A stretch of DNA of 64,000 bases from Lacticaseibacillus absianus (GCF_013407595.1 NZ_JABEKX010000001.1:62001-126000), one strand, 5' to 3'; shown: positions 1 to 10,249, numbered from the stretch's first letter. Made by a program: numbers and translations. The notes: generated from the letters alone by a model not told the origin.

Positions 1-54
1 CACCGCCAGCAGCAGGCGCCCGATGATCTCCGCAAAACTCAATTCAAACGTCAT
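1..54 (-). CDS. N-terminal fragment of a MgtC/SapB-like membrane protein (partial)
   Basis: Eighteen codons read leftwards off the window edge, starting at an ATG (52-54) preceded by an AGAGAGG ribosome site. The visible peptide starts MTFELSFAEIIGRLLLAV. An acidic residue, two isoleucines and an RLLLA run resemble the first membrane helix of MgtC/SapB family proteins, which usually begin with a similar EI-LRLLLA segment. Only the first helix is visible, so the family call is an inference; any small membrane protein could begin this way. rpsF often follows gyrA in lactobacilli, so the neighbour differs here. Confidence 0.4.
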   Translation of the reverse strand, partial: MTFELSFAEIIGRLLLAV

Positions 55-148
55 GGTAACCTCTCTTTTCTTCTCAATCTAACCTGACACAGACCTGACA
101 AAACACTAAACCAATCTGCACCATCAGGCGACCGGGCGCCGCCGGTCA

Positions 149-203
149 GATAAGCACAACCCCCCGCAAAACCTAGGCTCGGGTTTCACAGGGGGCGCTT
201 ATC
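149..203. repeat. Long imperfect hairpin downstream of gyrA
   Basis: GATAAGC (149-155) pairs with GCTTATC (197-203). Inside it, CCCCC pairs with GGGGG and AAACC with GGTTT, giving a 55-base nested stem. It lies about 40 bases past the gyrA stop and could end gyrA transcription or protect its 3' end. No T-tract follows on the minus strand, so it is not a classic intrinsic terminator. Nothing else recognisable lies in 55-244. Confidence 0.5.
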
Positions 204-244
204 GCTAGGTACGATCGTGCCGCGACGCGACACGGCCGGATCAA

Positions 245-2872
245 TTATTCTGCGTCGTCCGGATCATCCTGATCGGCTTCCGCGCGATCCAGCAGCTCGC
301 TGATCTGCGCGGTCGCATCCCCGGCCGGGGTGCCGAGATCGACTGGCGTCTCGGTGGTCGGCTGGTCGTCCACCGCGTCGGTGCCGGTCGCAACGGGCGC
401 GGTCGGGTCGCCAGCCGGCGTGGTGCCTTCTGGCTCATCCGGCTCCGGTTCGACCTTCGCCATGGTCGCGACCTTGGCGCCGTCGTCCACGCGGATCAGG
501 CGCACGCCGAGCGTGGCGCGGCCGGTCTGGCTGACGGTATCAATGTTGAAGCGGATCATGACGCCGGAATCGGTCATCACCATGATGTCCTCATCGCCCT
601 TGACGGTGGCGACGCCGGCCAGCGGTCCGTTCTTCTCGGTCACATTGGCCGTCTTGATCCCCTTACCCCCGCGGCCCTTGATCGGGTATTCCGCGGCTGG
701 GGTGCGCTTCCCGTACCCTTTTTCAGAGATGACGAAGACTTCTGCGTCCGGGGCCAAGATGTCAGACCCGACCACGTAGTCGCCGTCGCGCAGGCGTACG
801 CCGCGCACACCGGTCGCGCTGCGGCCCATGCTGCGGATATCCGCCTCCTTGAAGGTGACCGAGTAACCGAGGTGGGTCCCGATGAACAGGGTGTCGTCAC
901 CGCTGGTCGGGATCACATTCGACAGCTCGTCGTCTTCCTTCATGTTCAAGGCGATCAGTCCGTTCTTCCGGATGTTGAAGAAATCGCTGATCGGCGTGCG
1001 CTTGACCACGCCGTTCTTGGTGACGAAGAACAGGAACTGCTCGCCGTCGCCACCTGGGGTGACATTGATGACCGTCTGGATCTTCTCGTTATTGCTGATC
1101 CCCAGCAGGTTGATGATCGGGATCCCCTTGGCCGTGCGGCTGTATTCTGGGATCTCGTAACCCTTGCTCCGGTAGACCTTCCCGGTGTTGGTGAAGAACA
1201 GCAGGATGTCATGGGTCGAGGTGGAGACGATGTGCTCGACAAAATCATCGTCGTGCACGCCCATCCCCTGCAGGCCACGCCCGCCTCGGTTCTGGGTCTT
1301 GAACTCGCTGGACGGCAACCGCTTGACGTACCCGTTATGCGTCAGCGTGATCACCACGTTCTCCTCTTCGATCAGGTCCTCGTCTTCGATGTTCAGGTCC
1401 TCGCCGACCAACAGCTCAGTGCGCCGCTTGTCGCCGAACTTGCGCTGGATCTCCAGCAGCTCGTCGTAGATGATCTGGTGGACCCGCTCAGGCTTGGCCA
1501 AGATGTCCTTGTAATCGGCAATGGCGGCCTGCACGTCGGTGAACTCGTTTTCGACCTTCTCGCGTTCCAGTCCGGTCAGGCGGACCAGACGCATGTCGAG
1601 GATCGCCTGGCTCTGCTTGTCGGACAGCGCGTACTTGTCCATCAAGATGACCTTGGCCTTATCACCGGTCTCACTGGAGCGGATGATGCTGATGATCGCG
1701 TCGATGTGATCGAGCGCGATCTTCAACCCTTCCAAGATGTGGGCGCGCGCTTCGGCCTTTTTGAGGTCGAACTGGGTCCGCCGGCGAATGACGCTCTCTT
1801 GGTGTTGCAGGTAGTACGTCAGGATCTCCTTGAGGCTCAGGGTCTTCGGCGCCCCGTTGACGATAGCGACCATGTTGAAGGAGAACCCAGTCTGTAGCGG
1901 CGTCAGCTTGAACAGGTTGTTCAACACGACGGTCGCCGACATGTCGCGGCGGATGTCGATCGTGATGCGCATCCCGTCGCGGTCGGATTCATCGTTCAGG
2001 TCGGTGATCCCTTCGATCTTCTTCTCGCGCGCCAGCTCGGCGATGCGCTCGACCAGCTTGGCCTTGTTGACCATGTACGGGATCTCGGTGACGATGATGC
2101 GCTCGCGCCCGCTCTTTTGGGTCTCGATCTCGGCCTTGGCGCGCACCGTGATGACCCCTTTACCGGTCTCGTAAGCGCGGCGAATACCGGACTTGCCCAG
2201 CACCAACCCACCGGTCGGAAAATCCGGGCCAGGCAGCGCGGTCATCAGCTCAAGCGTCGTCGCCTCCGGGTTGTCCATCAGAATGTGCAACGCGGAGATA
2301 ACCTCGGCCATGTTGTGCGGCGGGATATTCGTGGTCATCCCGACTGCGATCCCAGTCGCCCCGTTGACCAGCAGGTTCGGGAAGCGCGCCGGCAGCACGA
2401 CCGGTTCTTTTTCCGTGCCGTCATAGTTGTCCTGGTAGTCGATGGTGTCCTTGTTGATGTCGCGCAACATCTCCATCGTGATCCGGCTCATGCGGGCTTC
2501 GGTGTACCGCATCGCGGCGGCGCCGTCGCCGTCGACCGAGCCGAAGTTCCCGTGGCCGTCGACCAGCATGTAGCGGTAGGAGAAGTCCTGCGCCATGCGG
2601 ACCATCCCTTCGTAGATCGAAGAGTCCCCGTGCGGGTGGTACTTCCCCATGACATCCCCGACGATACGCGCGGACTTCTTGTACGGCTTGTCCGGCGTCA
2701 CGCCGAGCTCGTTCATCCCGTACAAGATCCGGCGCTGCACGGGCTTGAGCCCGTCACGCACGTCAGGCAGCGCCCGGGCCACGATGACACTCATCGCGTA
2801 CTCCAGGAACGATGTCTTCATCGTTTTAGCCAGATTAACTGTGGTGATCCGGCTTTCTTGGCGATCATCCAA
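245..2872 (-). CDS. gyrA: DNA gyrase subunit A
   Basis: The breakage-reunion subunit of the A2B2 gyrase, which introduces negative supercoils. The chosen start is TTG at 2872, spaced about 10 bases from AAAGGAG and giving [10 protein letters not shown], 875 residues. The open frame runs 51 codons further upstream without homologous sequence. Counting from this start, the catalytic tyrosine is Tyr123 (AMRYTEAR). The quinolone-resistance positions are Ser84 and Glu88 ([10 protein letters not shown]), the usual susceptible-type pair. The C-terminal beta-pinwheel ends in an unusually long acidic, Pro/Thr-rich tail of roughly 65 residues. gyrA is separated from gyrB by 312 bases, longer than is typical. 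Confidence 0.96.
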   Translation of the reverse strand: MDDRQESRITTVNLAKTMKTSFLEYAMSVIVARALPDVRDGLKPVQRRILYGMNELGVTPDKPYKKSARIVGDVMGKYHPHGDSSIYEGMVRMAQDFSYRYMLVDGHGNFGSVDGDGAAAMRYTEARMSRITMEMLRDINKDTIDYQDNYDGTEKEPVVLPARFPNLLVNGATGIAVGMTTNIPPHNMAEVISALHILMDNPEATTLELMTALPGPDFPTGGLVLGKSGIRRAYETGKGVITVRAKAEIETQKSGRERIIVTEIPYMVNKAKLVERIAELAREKKIEGITDLNDESDRDGMRITIDIRRDMSATVVLNNLFKLTPLQTGFSFNMVAIVNGAPKTLSLKEILTYYLQHQESVIRRRTQFDLKKAEARAHILEGLKIALDHIDAIISIIRSSETGDKAKVILMDKYALSDKQSQAILDMRLVRLTGLEREKVENEFTDVQAAIADYKDILAKPERVHQIIYDELLEIQRKFGDKRRTELLVGEDLNIEDEDLIEEENVVITLTHNGYVKRLPSSEFKTQNRGGRGLQGMGVHDDDFVEHIVSTSTHDILLFFTNTGKVYRSKGYEIPEYSRTAKGIPIINLLGISNNEKIQTVINVTPGGDGEQFLFFVTKNGVVKRTPISDFFNIRKNGLIALNMKEDDELSNVIPTSGDDTLFIGTHLGYSVTFKEADIRSMGRSATGVRGVRLRDGDYVVGSDILAPDAEVFVISEKGYGKRTPAAEYPIKGRGGKGIKTANVTEKNGPLAGVATVKGDEDIMVMTDSGVMIRFNIDTVSQTGRATLGVRLIRVDDGAKVATMAKVEPEPDEPEGTTPAGDPTAPVATGTDAVDDQPTTETPVDLGTPAGDATAQISELLDRAEADQDDPDDAE

Positions 2873-3100
2873 AAGTATCGTTGCTCCTTTCAGCGCGCGA
2901 CTCGCCGCGCTGCGGTGAGTCGCTTGGTTCAGAAGTGGCAAGCAGGGCTTGCCGGTGTTGGCGGAGGTGGGTGTGGCGACTACCCAGGGCAAGGCCTGGG
3001 ATTGGCGACCGAGCAGCCGTGGCACCGGGGCTTTCTGCGTCGCTGACTGCTCCCGCGCGTCGTCGAGCTGCGCAAAGCAACGCGGATGCGACTAGCGACG

Positions 3101-3141
3101 CCAGACACGTCAAGCTCAAACCCGGGGCTTAACGTGTCTGG
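3101..3141. repeat. Inverted repeat in the gyrB-gyrA gap
   Basis: CCAGACACGT (3101-3110) and ACGTGTCTGG (3132-3141) are perfect 10-base arms, with an inner AAGC/GCTT pairing. The stem lies 44 bases beyond the gyrB stop and may attenuate or end gyrB transcription before gyrA; no T-run follows. The 312-base gap (2873-3184) has no credible gene. It also holds several GCGACT/AGTCGC hexamers, at 2897, 2918, 2976, 3088 and 3146. No clear sigma-A promoter for gyrA was found. Confidence 0.55.
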
Positions 3142-3184
3142 CTAGGCGACTCGATCCGCTAACCCCGCTTTGCGCCGCTCTGGT

Positions 3185-5152
3185 TTACGCGTCGATGTTC
3201 TTCGCGTCCACGTACACCGCGTTTTCTTCGATGAACTGACGGCGTGGGCCGACGGTATCGCCCATCAGCATGTCGAAGATGCCATCGGCGTCTTCGGCGT
3301 CTTCCGGGGAGACCCGCAGCAGACGGCGCTTCTCCGGATCCATGGTCGTTTCCCACAGCTGGGAGGCGTCCATCTCCCCAAGCCCCTTGTACCGCTGGAT
3401 CTCCGGCTTCGGGCTCGGCGGTAGTTGGCCGAGCACTTCGGCCAGCTCCTCGTCGGAGTCGATGTAGCGCATCATCTTGCCTTGACGGATCCGGTACAAC
3501 GGCGGCTGCGCGATGTAGACGTAGCCGGCGTCAAGCAGCGGCCGCATGTAGCGGTAGATCAAGGTCAAGAGCAGCGTTCGGATGTGGGCGCCATCGACGT
3601 CGGCATCGGTCATGATGATCAGCTTGTGGTAGCGGGCCTTGGCGACGTCGAACTCTTCGCCGAAGCCGGTTCCCATCGCCGTGAACAGGGTGCGGATTTC
3701 TTCGTTCGCCAGGATGCGTTCCATGCTGGCTTTTTCCACGTTCAGGATCTTCCCCCGGATCGGCAGGATCGCCTGCGTCAGGCGACTGCGGCCGGACTTC
3801 GCGGACCCGCCGGCGGAATCCCCTTCGACGATGAACAGCTCGGAGATCTCCGGGTCCTTGCTGGAGTTGTCCGCCAGCTTCCCGGGCAGGTTAGAGATCT
3901 CCAGCCCAGACTTCTTGCGGGTCGCTTCCCGCGCGCGCTTAGCCGCAGCGCGGGCCTTGCTGGCCATCAGCGCCTTGTCAACGATCTGACGGGCCTCATC
4001 CGGGTGCTCCATCAGGTACTTGTTGAAGTGTTCGGAAAAAGCCCGGTCGGTGACGGCACGCGCATCGGCATTGCCGAGCTTGGTCTTGGTCTGCCCTTCG
4101 AACTGTGGATCCGGGTGCTTGACGGAGACGACCGCGGTCATCCCTTCCCGCACGTCTTCACCGGACAGGCTGTCATCGTTCTCCTTCAACGCCCCAGTCT
4201 TGCGGGCGTAGTCGTTGACGATCCGCGTCAACGCGGCCTTGAAGCCGGTCTCGTGCGTCCCGCCTTCGTAAGTATGGATGTTGTTCGCGAAGGTCATCAA
4301 GGTGCTGTTGTAGCCGGTCGAGTACTGCAACGCGACTTCAACGATGATCCCGTTGGCCTGGCCCTCGACGTAGATCGGCTCGGCCAGCAAGTTCTCCTTG
4401 CTCTTATCGAGGAAGGCGACATATTCCTTGATCCCGCCTTCGTAATGGAAGACCTTCTTCTCCGCGGTGTCTTCACGCTTATCGGTGAAGGTCAGGCGCA
4501 GCCCCTTGTTCAGGAAGGCCAGCTCGCGGATCCGCTGGGTCAGGATCTTATCGTCGTAGATCGTGGTCTCGGTAAAAATATCCGGATCCGGCACGAAGTG
4601 GACCTTTGTCCCGTGCGCGTGCTCCGGCGCGTCCCCGATCACTTTCATCGCCGAGTGCACTTTGCCGCGGTGGAAGTCCATGTAGTAGTACTTGCCGCCG
4701 TGACTGACGGTTACGTCTAGGCTAGTGGACAGCGCGTTGACGACGCTGGCGCCGACCCCGTGCAGGCCCCCGGAGACCTTGTACCCGCCACCGCCGAACT
4801 TCCCCCCGGCGTGCAGGATCGTGAAGACGGTCTCCAGCGCTGGTCGGCCGGTCTGCTTCTGGATGTCGACTGGGATCCCTCGCCCGTTATCCGTCACGGT
4901 GATGGAATTATCGGGCTCGACGATCACATTGATCTCATCGGCGAACCCAGCGAGCGCCTCATCGATCCCGTTGTCGATGATCTCCCAGACCAAGTGGTGC
5001 AGGCCCTGAACAGAGGTGGAGCCGATGTACATCCCCGGCCGCTTGCGAACGGCTTCGAGACCCTCGAGCACTTGGATCTGGCTCGCATCGTACTCAGCCG
5101 CCAGCTCCTCTTTTTTCTCCTCGAGCGTTTCTTTATCTTCAACTTCAGACAC
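3185..5152 (-). CDS. gyrB: DNA gyrase subunit B
   Basis: The ATPase subunit of gyrase. The start chosen is GTG at 5152, eight bases after AAAGGAGG, giving [10 protein letters not shown] and 655 residues; an upstream GTG at 5173 would include the ribosome site itself. Visible are the GHKL ATP-binding motifs ([30 protein letters not shown]), the transducer domain and the TOPRIM motifs EGDSAGGSA and DADVDGAHI. The C-terminus carries the GyrA-contacting QRYKGLGEM segment. It lies 38 bases after recF in the yaaA-recF-gyrB cluster, probably under the promoter upstream of yaaA. Confidence 0.97.
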   Translation of the reverse strand: MSEVEDKETLEEKKEELAAEYDASQIQVLEGLEAVRKRPGMYIGSTSVQGLHHLVWEIIDNGIDEALAGFADEINVIVEPDNSITVTDNGRGIPVDIQKQTGRPALETVFTILHAGGKFGGGGYKVSGGLHGVGASVVNALSTSLDVTVSHGGKYYYMDFHRGKVHSAMKVIGDAPEHAHGTKVHFVPDPDIFTETTIYDDKILTQRIRELAFLNKGLRLTFTDKREDTAEKKVFHYEGGIKEYVAFLDKSKENLLAEPIYVEGQANGIIVEVALQYSTGYNSTLMTFANNIHTYEGGTHETGFKAALTRIVNDYARKTGALKENDDSLSGEDVREGMTAVVSVKHPDPQFEGQTKTKLGNADARAVTDRAFSEHFNKYLMEHPDEARQIVDKALMASKARAAAKRAREATRKKSGLEISNLPGKLADNSSKDPEISELFIVEGDSAGGSAKSGRSRLTQAILPIRGKILNVEKASMERILANEEIRTLFTAMGTGFGEEFDVAKARYHKLIIMTDADVDGAHIRTLLLTLIYRYMRPLLDAGYVYIAQPPLYRIRQGKMMRYIDSDEELAEVLGQLPPSPKPEIQRYKGLGEMDASQLWETTMDPEKRRLLRVSPEDAEDADGIFDMLMGDTVGPRRQFIEENAVYVDAKNIDA

Positions 5153-5190
5153 GCTGTGATCCTCCTTTAGCACCGCGTCACTTCACGCGG

Positions 5191-6330
5191 TCATTCAACA
5201 GTATCTGGCGCGACGGTATCGCGCGTCAGGACGCCAGCATCGACGTGGAATACCGCCGGGGCGTCGATTATTTCCCGGGCAATGCCGTCCAGGCTGGTGG
5301 TGGTCAAAAACGTCTGCACTTTGTTCTGGATCGCCTTGAGCAGGTGCGTCTGCCGGGTGTCGTCCAGCTCGGACAACACATCATCCAGCAGCAGCACCGG
5401 ATACTCGCCGGTCTGGGCCTTCATCAGGTCGATCTCGGCCAGCTTGACCGCCAGGGCCGTGGTGCGCTGCTGGCCCTGACTGCCGAACGTCGCGACGTTC
5501 TTGTCGTTGACGATGAACGCCACGTCATCGCGGTGTGGGCCGACCAGCGTCGTCCCCTGGTCGATCTCCCGGTCCTTGTGGCTCGCGAACAGCGCCTGCA
5601 ACGCTTGGTACGCCGCTTCGACACTGTCACGCGCCGCTTCCGGCACCTGCGTCTGGTACTCGAAGGTCAGCGTCTCGCGCGCCTTCGTGATATCCTGATG
5701 GATCACCGCGGCGAATCCCGCCATCTGTGCCAGCAGGTGCGTGCGGGCGACCACGATCTCCGCACCGAACGCGGCGAGCTGGTCGGACAGCACATCCAAG
5801 AACACACGGTCCTTCGCCTGGTGGAACTTCAGCTGCTTCAGGTAGGCATTGCGCTGGCGCAGCATCGTCCGGTACTGACTCAGGTTATACAGGTACTTCG
5901 GACTCATCTGCCCGAACTCCATATCGATGAACCGCCGCCGGTTCGCCGGGCTCCCCTTGACGATCGCGAGGTCCTCCGGCGCGAACAACACGACATTGAA
6001 CTTCCCGAGGTACTGCGAGAGCTTCGCCTGCTCGATCCGGTTGATCCGCGCCCGCTTACCGGCCTTGGCGATCACCAGCTCCAGCGTGGCCGGCCCAGTC
6101 TCCCGACTGATGGTCCCGGTCACCTTCGCGAACTCGGCCCCGAAGCGGATCAGATCCTTGTCGTTGCTCGTTCGGTGGGAGCGCGCTAACGCCAGCACGT
6201 ACACCGCCTCGAGCAGATTCGTTTTGCCTTGCGCGTTCTCCCCGATCAAGACGTTGATCTGCGGGGAAAAATCGATGTCGACCGCCGCATAGTTGCGGTA
6301 GTTGCGCAGCGTCAGGTGCGTGAGCTTCAC
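5191..6330 (-). CDS. recF: DNA replication and repair protein RecF
   Basis: An SMC-like ATPase that helps load RecA at gaps during recombination and fork repair. It has 379 residues, the normal length. Visible are the N-terminal MKLTHLTLRNYRNY, Walker A GENAQGKTN (about residues 31-39), an ABC-type signature region and Walker B LLLDDVLSELD near the C-terminus. The GTG start overlaps the yaaA stop by four bases (GTGA), so the two are translationally coupled. It sits in the standard dnaN-yaaA-recF-gyrB order. Confidence 0.96.
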   Translation of the reverse strand: MKLTHLTLRNYRNYAAVDIDFSPQINVLIGENAQGKTNLLEAVYVLALARSHRTSNDKDLIRFGAEFAKVTGTISRETGPATLELVIAKAGKRARINRIEQAKLSQYLGKFNVVLFAPEDLAIVKGSPANRRRFIDMEFGQMSPKYLYNLSQYRTMLRQRNAYLKQLKFHQAKDRVFLDVLSDQLAAFGAEIVVARTHLLAQMAGFAAVIHQDITKARETLTFEYQTQVPEAARDSVEAAYQALQALFASHKDREIDQGTTLVGPHRDDVAFIVNDKNVATFGSQGQQRTTALAVKLAEIDLMKAQTGEYPVLLLDDVLSELDDTRQTHLLKAIQNKVQTFLTTTSLDGIAREIIDAPAVFHVDAGVLTRDTVAPDTVE

Positions 6331-6545
6331 GCGCCAGCGACAACGGTGATGGTCGTCCCGTCTGGCAGGGTCGCCGTATCACCGACATGGAGCTTACGCC
6401 CACGCCGATCATCCGGCTCACCGTTGACCGTGACCTGATTCTCTTTCAGAAACCACTTGGCCGCTCCGCCGCTATCGATCACGCCGGCGTCTTTCAGCAG
6501 TTGCCCCAGCGTGATGTAGTCGGTGGTGATCGCTACCTTGTTCAT
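6327..6545 (-). CDS. yaaA: S4-domain RNA-binding protein YaaA
   Basis: A 72-residue S4-like protein (WFLKENQVTVNG, then a basic RRGRK stretch), the small gene normally found between dnaN and recF in Firmicutes. Its exact role is unsettled; the S4 fold implies RNA binding, possibly in ribosome assembly. The start is the ATG at 6545, eight bases after AAAGGAG. An in-frame GTG at 6554 touches the ribosome site and is unlikely. It is the first gene of the yaaA-recF-gyrB unit. Confidence 0.9.
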   Translation of the reverse strand: MNKVAITTDYITLGQLLKDAGVIDSGGAAKWFLKENQVTVNGEPDDRRGRKLHVGDTATLPDGTTITVVAGA

Positions 6546-6596
6546 CGTTGCCACTCCTTTGGCGCTAAGATTTGTCAGTTCGTAAACTACCTATAT

Positions 6597-6625
6597 ATTA
6601 TATCGTTTTTGCACGCCGGTGACAA
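6597..6625 (-). promoter_or_regulatory. Sigma-A promoter of yaaA-recF-gyrB
   Basis: Minus strand: -35 TTGTCA (6620-6625), a 17-base spacer and -10 TATAAT (6597-6602), about 50 bases before the yaaA start. One -35 mismatch from consensus, so a strong promoter is expected. Confidence 0.85.
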
Positions 6626-6702
6626 CGGGATCAGGGCATATCGTGCGTTCTCAGCGCAGTTACCTTTTGGCTAGTCCCGGGGTCCGTCTGGCCATCAAAT
6701 AG

Positions 6703-6747
6703 GCAAAAACCGCCTCAAAATGCGAAACAGCAAAAACCGCCTCAAAA
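6703..6747. repeat. Two 18-bp direct repeats downstream of dnaN
   Basis: The unit GCAAAAACCGCCTCAAAA occurs at 6703-6720 and again at 6730-6747, a 27-base period. Each copy on the minus strand carries a GGCGGTTTTTGCC-like mini-hairpin. The repeats lie between the dnaN terminator and the yaaA promoter. The rest of the 335-base gap (6546-6880) shows nothing else. Confidence 0.7.
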
Positions 6748-6756
6748 AATGCCCTA

Positions 6757-6796
6757 AAAATGGCCACCAACCGAAGACTCGGTCAGTGGCCATTTT
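6757..6796 (-). terminator. dnaN terminator hairpin
   Basis: AAAATGGCCAC (6757-6767) pairs with GTGGCCATTTT (6786-6796), and an inner ACCGA/TCGGT stem extends it. On the minus strand the 3' arm ends in a T-rich run, about 85 bases after the dnaN stop. The symmetry would also allow plus-strand function. Confidence 0.75.
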
Positions 6797-6880
6797 GATT
6801 TTCCGGAAATTCCGAACGGTGACCGGCAGCGGGGCCCTGAAATTCCGGGCGTTGGCGGCTGGGAACCCAGCCGCGCCGGG

Positions 6881-8020
6881 TCAGTACGTCCGCACGGGGG
6901 TGATCAGCTGGATGAAGTGGTCGCGGTCTTCGCTCGGCACGAGCGTGAATGGCCGCAATGGTGCGGTGAAGTCGACGCTGACGGTCGTCTGGCCGACCCC
7001 CTGCAGGGCATCCTTCATGTAGTCTGGGTTGAACGAGATCTCCAGGTTCTCGCCGGTCAGCGAATTGAAGGTCAGCTCTTCTTCGACGTTCCCGACGTCC
7101 GGTGAGTTCCCGTAGATCGTCGCCGTCTGGGCCGCGGTGTCCAGGTTCAGGCGAACGACGTTATTGCTGCTTTCGTGGCTCAGCAGGCTAGCCCGCTGGA
7201 TCGCGGCCAGCAGTGCCGGGGCCTCGAATTCAACGGTCGTCGTTGAGCTGGTCGGGATCAGTCGCGTGGTGTCCGGATAGTTCCCTTCCAGTAGACGGGA
7301 GTAAAACGCGGTCTGGCCGGCCAAGAACAGCACCTGATTGTCCGCGAAGCGGATCTCGACTTGCTCGATCTCATCGGTCAGCGTCCGCCCGAGTTCGACC
7401 AGGCTCTTCCCCGGGATGATCACGTCGTAGTTGGCGTCTTGCGCGTTCGGGAGTTCCAGCGTGCGCTGGGACAGGCGGTGCGAGTCCGTCGCCACGGCGA
7501 TCAGCCGACCGTTGTCGATCTGCAAGTGGACACCGGTCAGGATCGGCCGCGTCTCCTGGTTGGACACGGCAATGACCGTCTGGTTGATCAGTTGCTTGAG
7601 GATGTCGGCTGGCACGATCAGTGGGTCATCGGAGACGATCTCTGGCAGCCGGGGGTACTGGTTGGCGTCCAGACCATTGATCGTGAATTCAGACGCACCA
7701 CTGGAGATGACCGTCTGGAAGTTGTCTTGGACGTCCAGCGTCATGGTCTGTTCCGGCAGCCGCTTGACGATGTCGGTGAAGAAGCGGGCGGGAAGCACGA
7801 TGCTCCCGGTCGACTCGATCTGCAGGTCGTTGGTCTCACTGTTGGCATCGATCCGTGACTCGATGGAGATGTCAGCGTCGCTCCCGGTCAGGACCAGGCC
7901 GTCGTCGCTCAAGACCAGCTTCAGGCCAGTCAGGATCGGGATCGTGGTTTTGGTCGAGATCGCACGCGCGACGTCGTTGAGCGTCTTGATGAAGGTCGCT
8001 CGGGTAATCGTGAATTTCAT
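6881..8020 (-). CDS. dnaN: DNA polymerase III beta sliding clamp
   Basis: The processivity clamp of the replicative polymerase. It has 379 residues in the three-domain clamp fold, starting MKFTITRATFIKTLNDVARA and ending in the canonical FTLVPSEDRDHFIQLITPVRTY-type tail. The ATG at 8020 follows AGGAGG by seven bases. It lies 175 bases after dnaA in standard order and is probably co-transcribed with it. A TATTATATAG-like sequence at about 8055-8065 could be a local -10, but no good -35 was seen. Confidence 0.97.
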   Translation of the reverse strand: MKFTITRATFIKTLNDVARAISTKTTIPILTGLKLVLSDDGLVLTGSDADISIESRIDANSETNDLQIESTGSIVLPARFFTDIVKRLPEQTMTLDVQDNFQTVISSGASEFTINGLDANQYPRLPEIVSDDPLIVPADILKQLINQTVIAVSNQETRPILTGVHLQIDNGRLIAVATDSHRLSQRTLELPNAQDANYDVIIPGKSLVELGRTLTDEIEQVEIRFADNQVLFLAGQTAFYSRLLEGNYPDTTRLIPTSSTTTVEFEAPALLAAIQRASLLSHESSNNVVRLNLDTAAQTATIYGNSPDVGNVEEELTFNSLTGENLEISFNPDYMKDALQGVGQTTVSVDFTAPLRPFTLVPSEDRDHFIQLITPVRTY

Positions 8021-8095
8021 AGCTATGCCTCCTGGGTGGTGTCGTTATCTATATAATACTGTTTTTTAAGTCGTAGTAGTAGAGCACGTGGATTC

Positions 8096-8188
8096 TGTGG
8101 AAAAGGCTGAGAAACGCAAGTTGGTGCATTTTTCCACCTGTGGATAAGTGACGGGCACAAGTCGGGCCGTTCTTGCGAGTTATCCACA
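8096..8188. other. DnaA-box cluster between dnaA and dnaN
   Basis: DnaA boxes: TGTGGATAA at 8139-8147 and TTATCCACA at 8180-8188 match consensus; TGTGGAAAA at 8096-8104 differs by one base. In Firmicutes such clusters flank dnaA on both sides and make a bipartite origin, so this is probably the second half of oriC. Confidence 0.8.
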
Positions 8189-8195
8189 CGCCGGA

Positions 8196-9542
8196 TCAGC
8201 CGAGGTTCTTGAGCCGATTCTTCAACTCGATGATCTGCGACTTCAAGTCCGGGTCGACCCCGAGCTCGGTGGCGATCTTCTCGTGCGCGTGGATCACGGT
8301 CGTGTGGTCCTTACCGCCGAACTCAGCCCCGATCTTCGGCAGCGAGTTCTCGGTCATCTCGCGGGCGAGGTACATCGCGATCTGGCGCGGCATCACGATT
8401 TGCTTCACCCGCTTCTTACCCTTGAGCTCGCTGACGGTGACCTGGTAGTACTTGGCGACCACGTCTTGGATACGGCTGATCGACAGCGCCGCGTCTTTAT
8501 CGCTGAGCTTCAGGCTCTTCAAGGCGTCTGCCGCCAGCGACGTGGTGATGTCCGAGTGGTTCATCGTCGCGTAAGCCTGCACGCGGACCAGTGCCCCTTC
8601 CAGCTCACGAACGTTGCTGTCGATCTGACCGGCGATGTAAGACAGGGTGTCATCGGGGATCACGAGGTGCTCGGCGTTGGCCTTGTTGCGCAGGATCGCG
8701 ATCCGCGTCTCAAGGTCCGGTGGCGTCACGTCGACAGACAGTCCCCACTTGAACCGCGATACCAGGCGTTCCTGGAGCTTCGGGATCTCGTTAGGCAGGC
8801 GGTCGGAGGTCAGGACGATCTGCTTTTTGTTCTCGTACAGCGCGTTGAAGGTATGGAAGAACTCCTCTTGCGTCGCCTCCTTATCGCCGAAGAACTGGAT
8901 GTCATCGACCAGCAGCAGGTCGACGTTGCGGTACTCCTGGCGGAACTGCTCCTGCTTCTTCGTCTGGATCGAGTTGATGAAGTCGTTGGCAAAAGCCTCT
9001 GACGTCACGTACTTGACGTTGGCCCCGGGTTCGTAGGCGAGGAGCTGGTGGCCGATCGCCTGCATCAAGTGGGTCTTGCCCAGCCCGACACCGCCGTACA
9101 AAAATAGCGGGTTGTAGAGCTTACCGGGTTCTTCGGAGACGACAAGCGCCGCCGCGTGCGCCATCTGGTTGCCCTTACCAGTGACGAAGGTGTCGAAGGT
9201 GTATTTACTATTAAGGTGTGTGGTTTCCTTGAACGTCGGGACCGGGGCCGCGGTGGGCCGCTCGGGTGTCGGTTCAGCGGTCGGTGCCGGCGTCTCCCCG
9301 AGGATCTGAACGGCGGGCTGGATCTCCAAGTTGTTGAACTCGTAGCTCCATGCGACGACCTTGGTCACGAGGTTCTGCTCCCAGTAGTCCTTATGTAACG
9401 GTGACGGGACACCGATCATCAAGGTGTTGCCGATCAGGCTCAGCGGCTTGACTGAGCCGACCCAGGTGTTGAAGCTGACCGTGGTCAGATCATCCCGGAA
9501 CTTGTTTTCAAGGTACGCCCATAATTCGTCTATCGTTGGCAC
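8196..9542 (-). CDS. dnaA: Chromosomal replication initiator DnaA
   Basis: The AAA+ initiator that binds DnaA boxes and unwinds oriC. It has 448 residues. Domain I begins [12 protein letters not shown]; a Pro/Thr linker spans about residues 85-105. Domain III carries Walker [10 protein letters not shown] and Walker [11 protein letters not shown]. Domain IV ends with the DnaA signature [15 protein letters not shown]. The GTG start at 9542 follows a G-rich TAGGGGGG site. It is flanked on both sides by DnaA boxes, so autoregulation is expected. Confidence 0.98.
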   Translation of the reverse strand: MPTIDELWAYLENKFRDDLTTVSFNTWVGSVKPLSLIGNTLMIGVPSPLHKDYWEQNLVTKVVAWSYEFNNLEIQPAVQILGETPAPTAEPTPERPTAAPVPTFKETTHLNSKYTFDTFVTGKGNQMAHAAALVVSEEPGKLYNPLFLYGGVGLGKTHLMQAIGHQLLAYEPGANVKYVTSEAFANDFINSIQTKKQEQFRQEYRNVDLLLVDDIQFFGDKEATQEEFFHTFNALYENKKQIVLTSDRLPNEIPKLQERLVSRFKWGLSVDVTPPDLETRIAILRNKANAEHLVIPDDTLSYIAGQIDSNVRELEGALVRVQAYATMNHSDITTSLAADALKSLKLSDKDAALSISRIQDVVAKYYQVTVSELKGKKRVKQIVMPRQIAMYLAREMTENSLPKIGAEFGGKDHTTVIHAHEKIATELGVDPDLKSQIIELKNRLKNLG

Positions 9543-9578
9543 CCTAAAGCCCCCCCTAATTTAGCGGTTCGCCCCTCG

Positions 9579-9985
9579 AATGTATAAAAATTCATGTGTC
9601 TTGATGGTGAGGGTTCGCAAGGTTAAGTTTAGCATTTCGTTAGAAAGTTTTCCACAAGGAATACGTTATCCACAGTGTTCACGGGCAGGATAAAAAGTTA
9701 TGCGCGATCCCGTCAATAACTTTTCCACAAGCATGGGGATGCGCACGCAGTTGCGCGCCAAACCCAGACTTATCCACACCGGGTTTGTGGAACCAACCCC
9801 GCGGTGTCATGCGTGTTTCACACGATATCCACACAGAAAAATCGACTTGTTGATAACCAGGGCACACCGTGTGATTTTCGGGATAAGCCCCGCGCAAGCT
9901 GTGAATTACCGCGGATCAGCCGCCCGGGCACGCACAAGTTGTCCACAAATTTTCCGCACTTTGGACCGATTTGTGGATAAATTTT
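9579..9985. other. oriC: Replication origin oriC, upstream part
   Basis: The 562-base dnaA-rpmH gap holds no gene but a dense set of DnaA boxes. TTATCCACA lies at 9666 and 9770, and TGTGGATAA at 9972. One-mismatch boxes are TTTTCCACA at 9648 and 9721, ATATCCACA at 9825 and TTGTCCACA at 9939. AT-rich stretches near 9579-9600 and 9640-9660 are candidate unwinding elements. The position between dnaA and rpmH is the conserved Firmicute origin. Confidence 0.92.
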
Positions 9986-10010
9986 TCTCAGGCATTTTGC
10001 ACGGCGATGC

Positions 10011-10039
10011 TTGACGGGCCCTGCCTGCGTCCGTATAAT
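10011..10039 (+). promoter_or_regulatory. rpmH promoter
   Basis: -35 TTGACG (10011-10016), a 17-base spacer and a perfect -10 TATAAT (10034-10039), about 65 bases before rpmH. Confidence 0.88.
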
Positions 10040-10104
10040 GGGAAGATGTTTGAACGACAATGACGGTTACTGAAAATAGTAAACGATAAATAGGAGGTGT
10101 CCTC

Positions 10105-10245
10105 ATGACCACGAAACGCACTTTTCAACCTAAGAAGCGTCATCGCGAACGCGTGCACGGCTTCATGAAGCGGATGAGCACCAAGAACGGCCGTAAAGTT
10201 TTGGCTCGTCGCCGCGCTAAGGGACGTAAAGTTTTATCTGCCTAA
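10105..10245 (+). CDS. rpmH: 50S ribosomal protein L34
   Basis: A 46-residue, very basic protein of the large ribosomal subunit. It contains the family's central segment [20 protein letters not shown]. The ATG at 10105 follows AGGAGG by six to seven bases. Conserved position next to oriC and before rnpA. Confidence 0.97.
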   Translation: MTTKRTFQPKKRHRERVHGFMKRMSTKNGRKVLARRRAKGRKVLSA

Positions 10246-10249
10246 CAAC

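Noticed and set aside
872-1897. Long plus-strand frame inside gyrA
   Set aside because: Antisense shadow; no ribosome site or recognisable motif.
3425-4720. 431-codon open frame on the plus strand inside gyrB
   Set aside because: Antisense shadow of a certain gene in GC-rich DNA; low-complexity Val/Asp/Gln composition and no family pattern.
6703-6747. CRISPR-like repeats
   Set aside because: Only two copies with a nine-base spacer; no cas genes. No CRISPR array was seen anywhere in the window.
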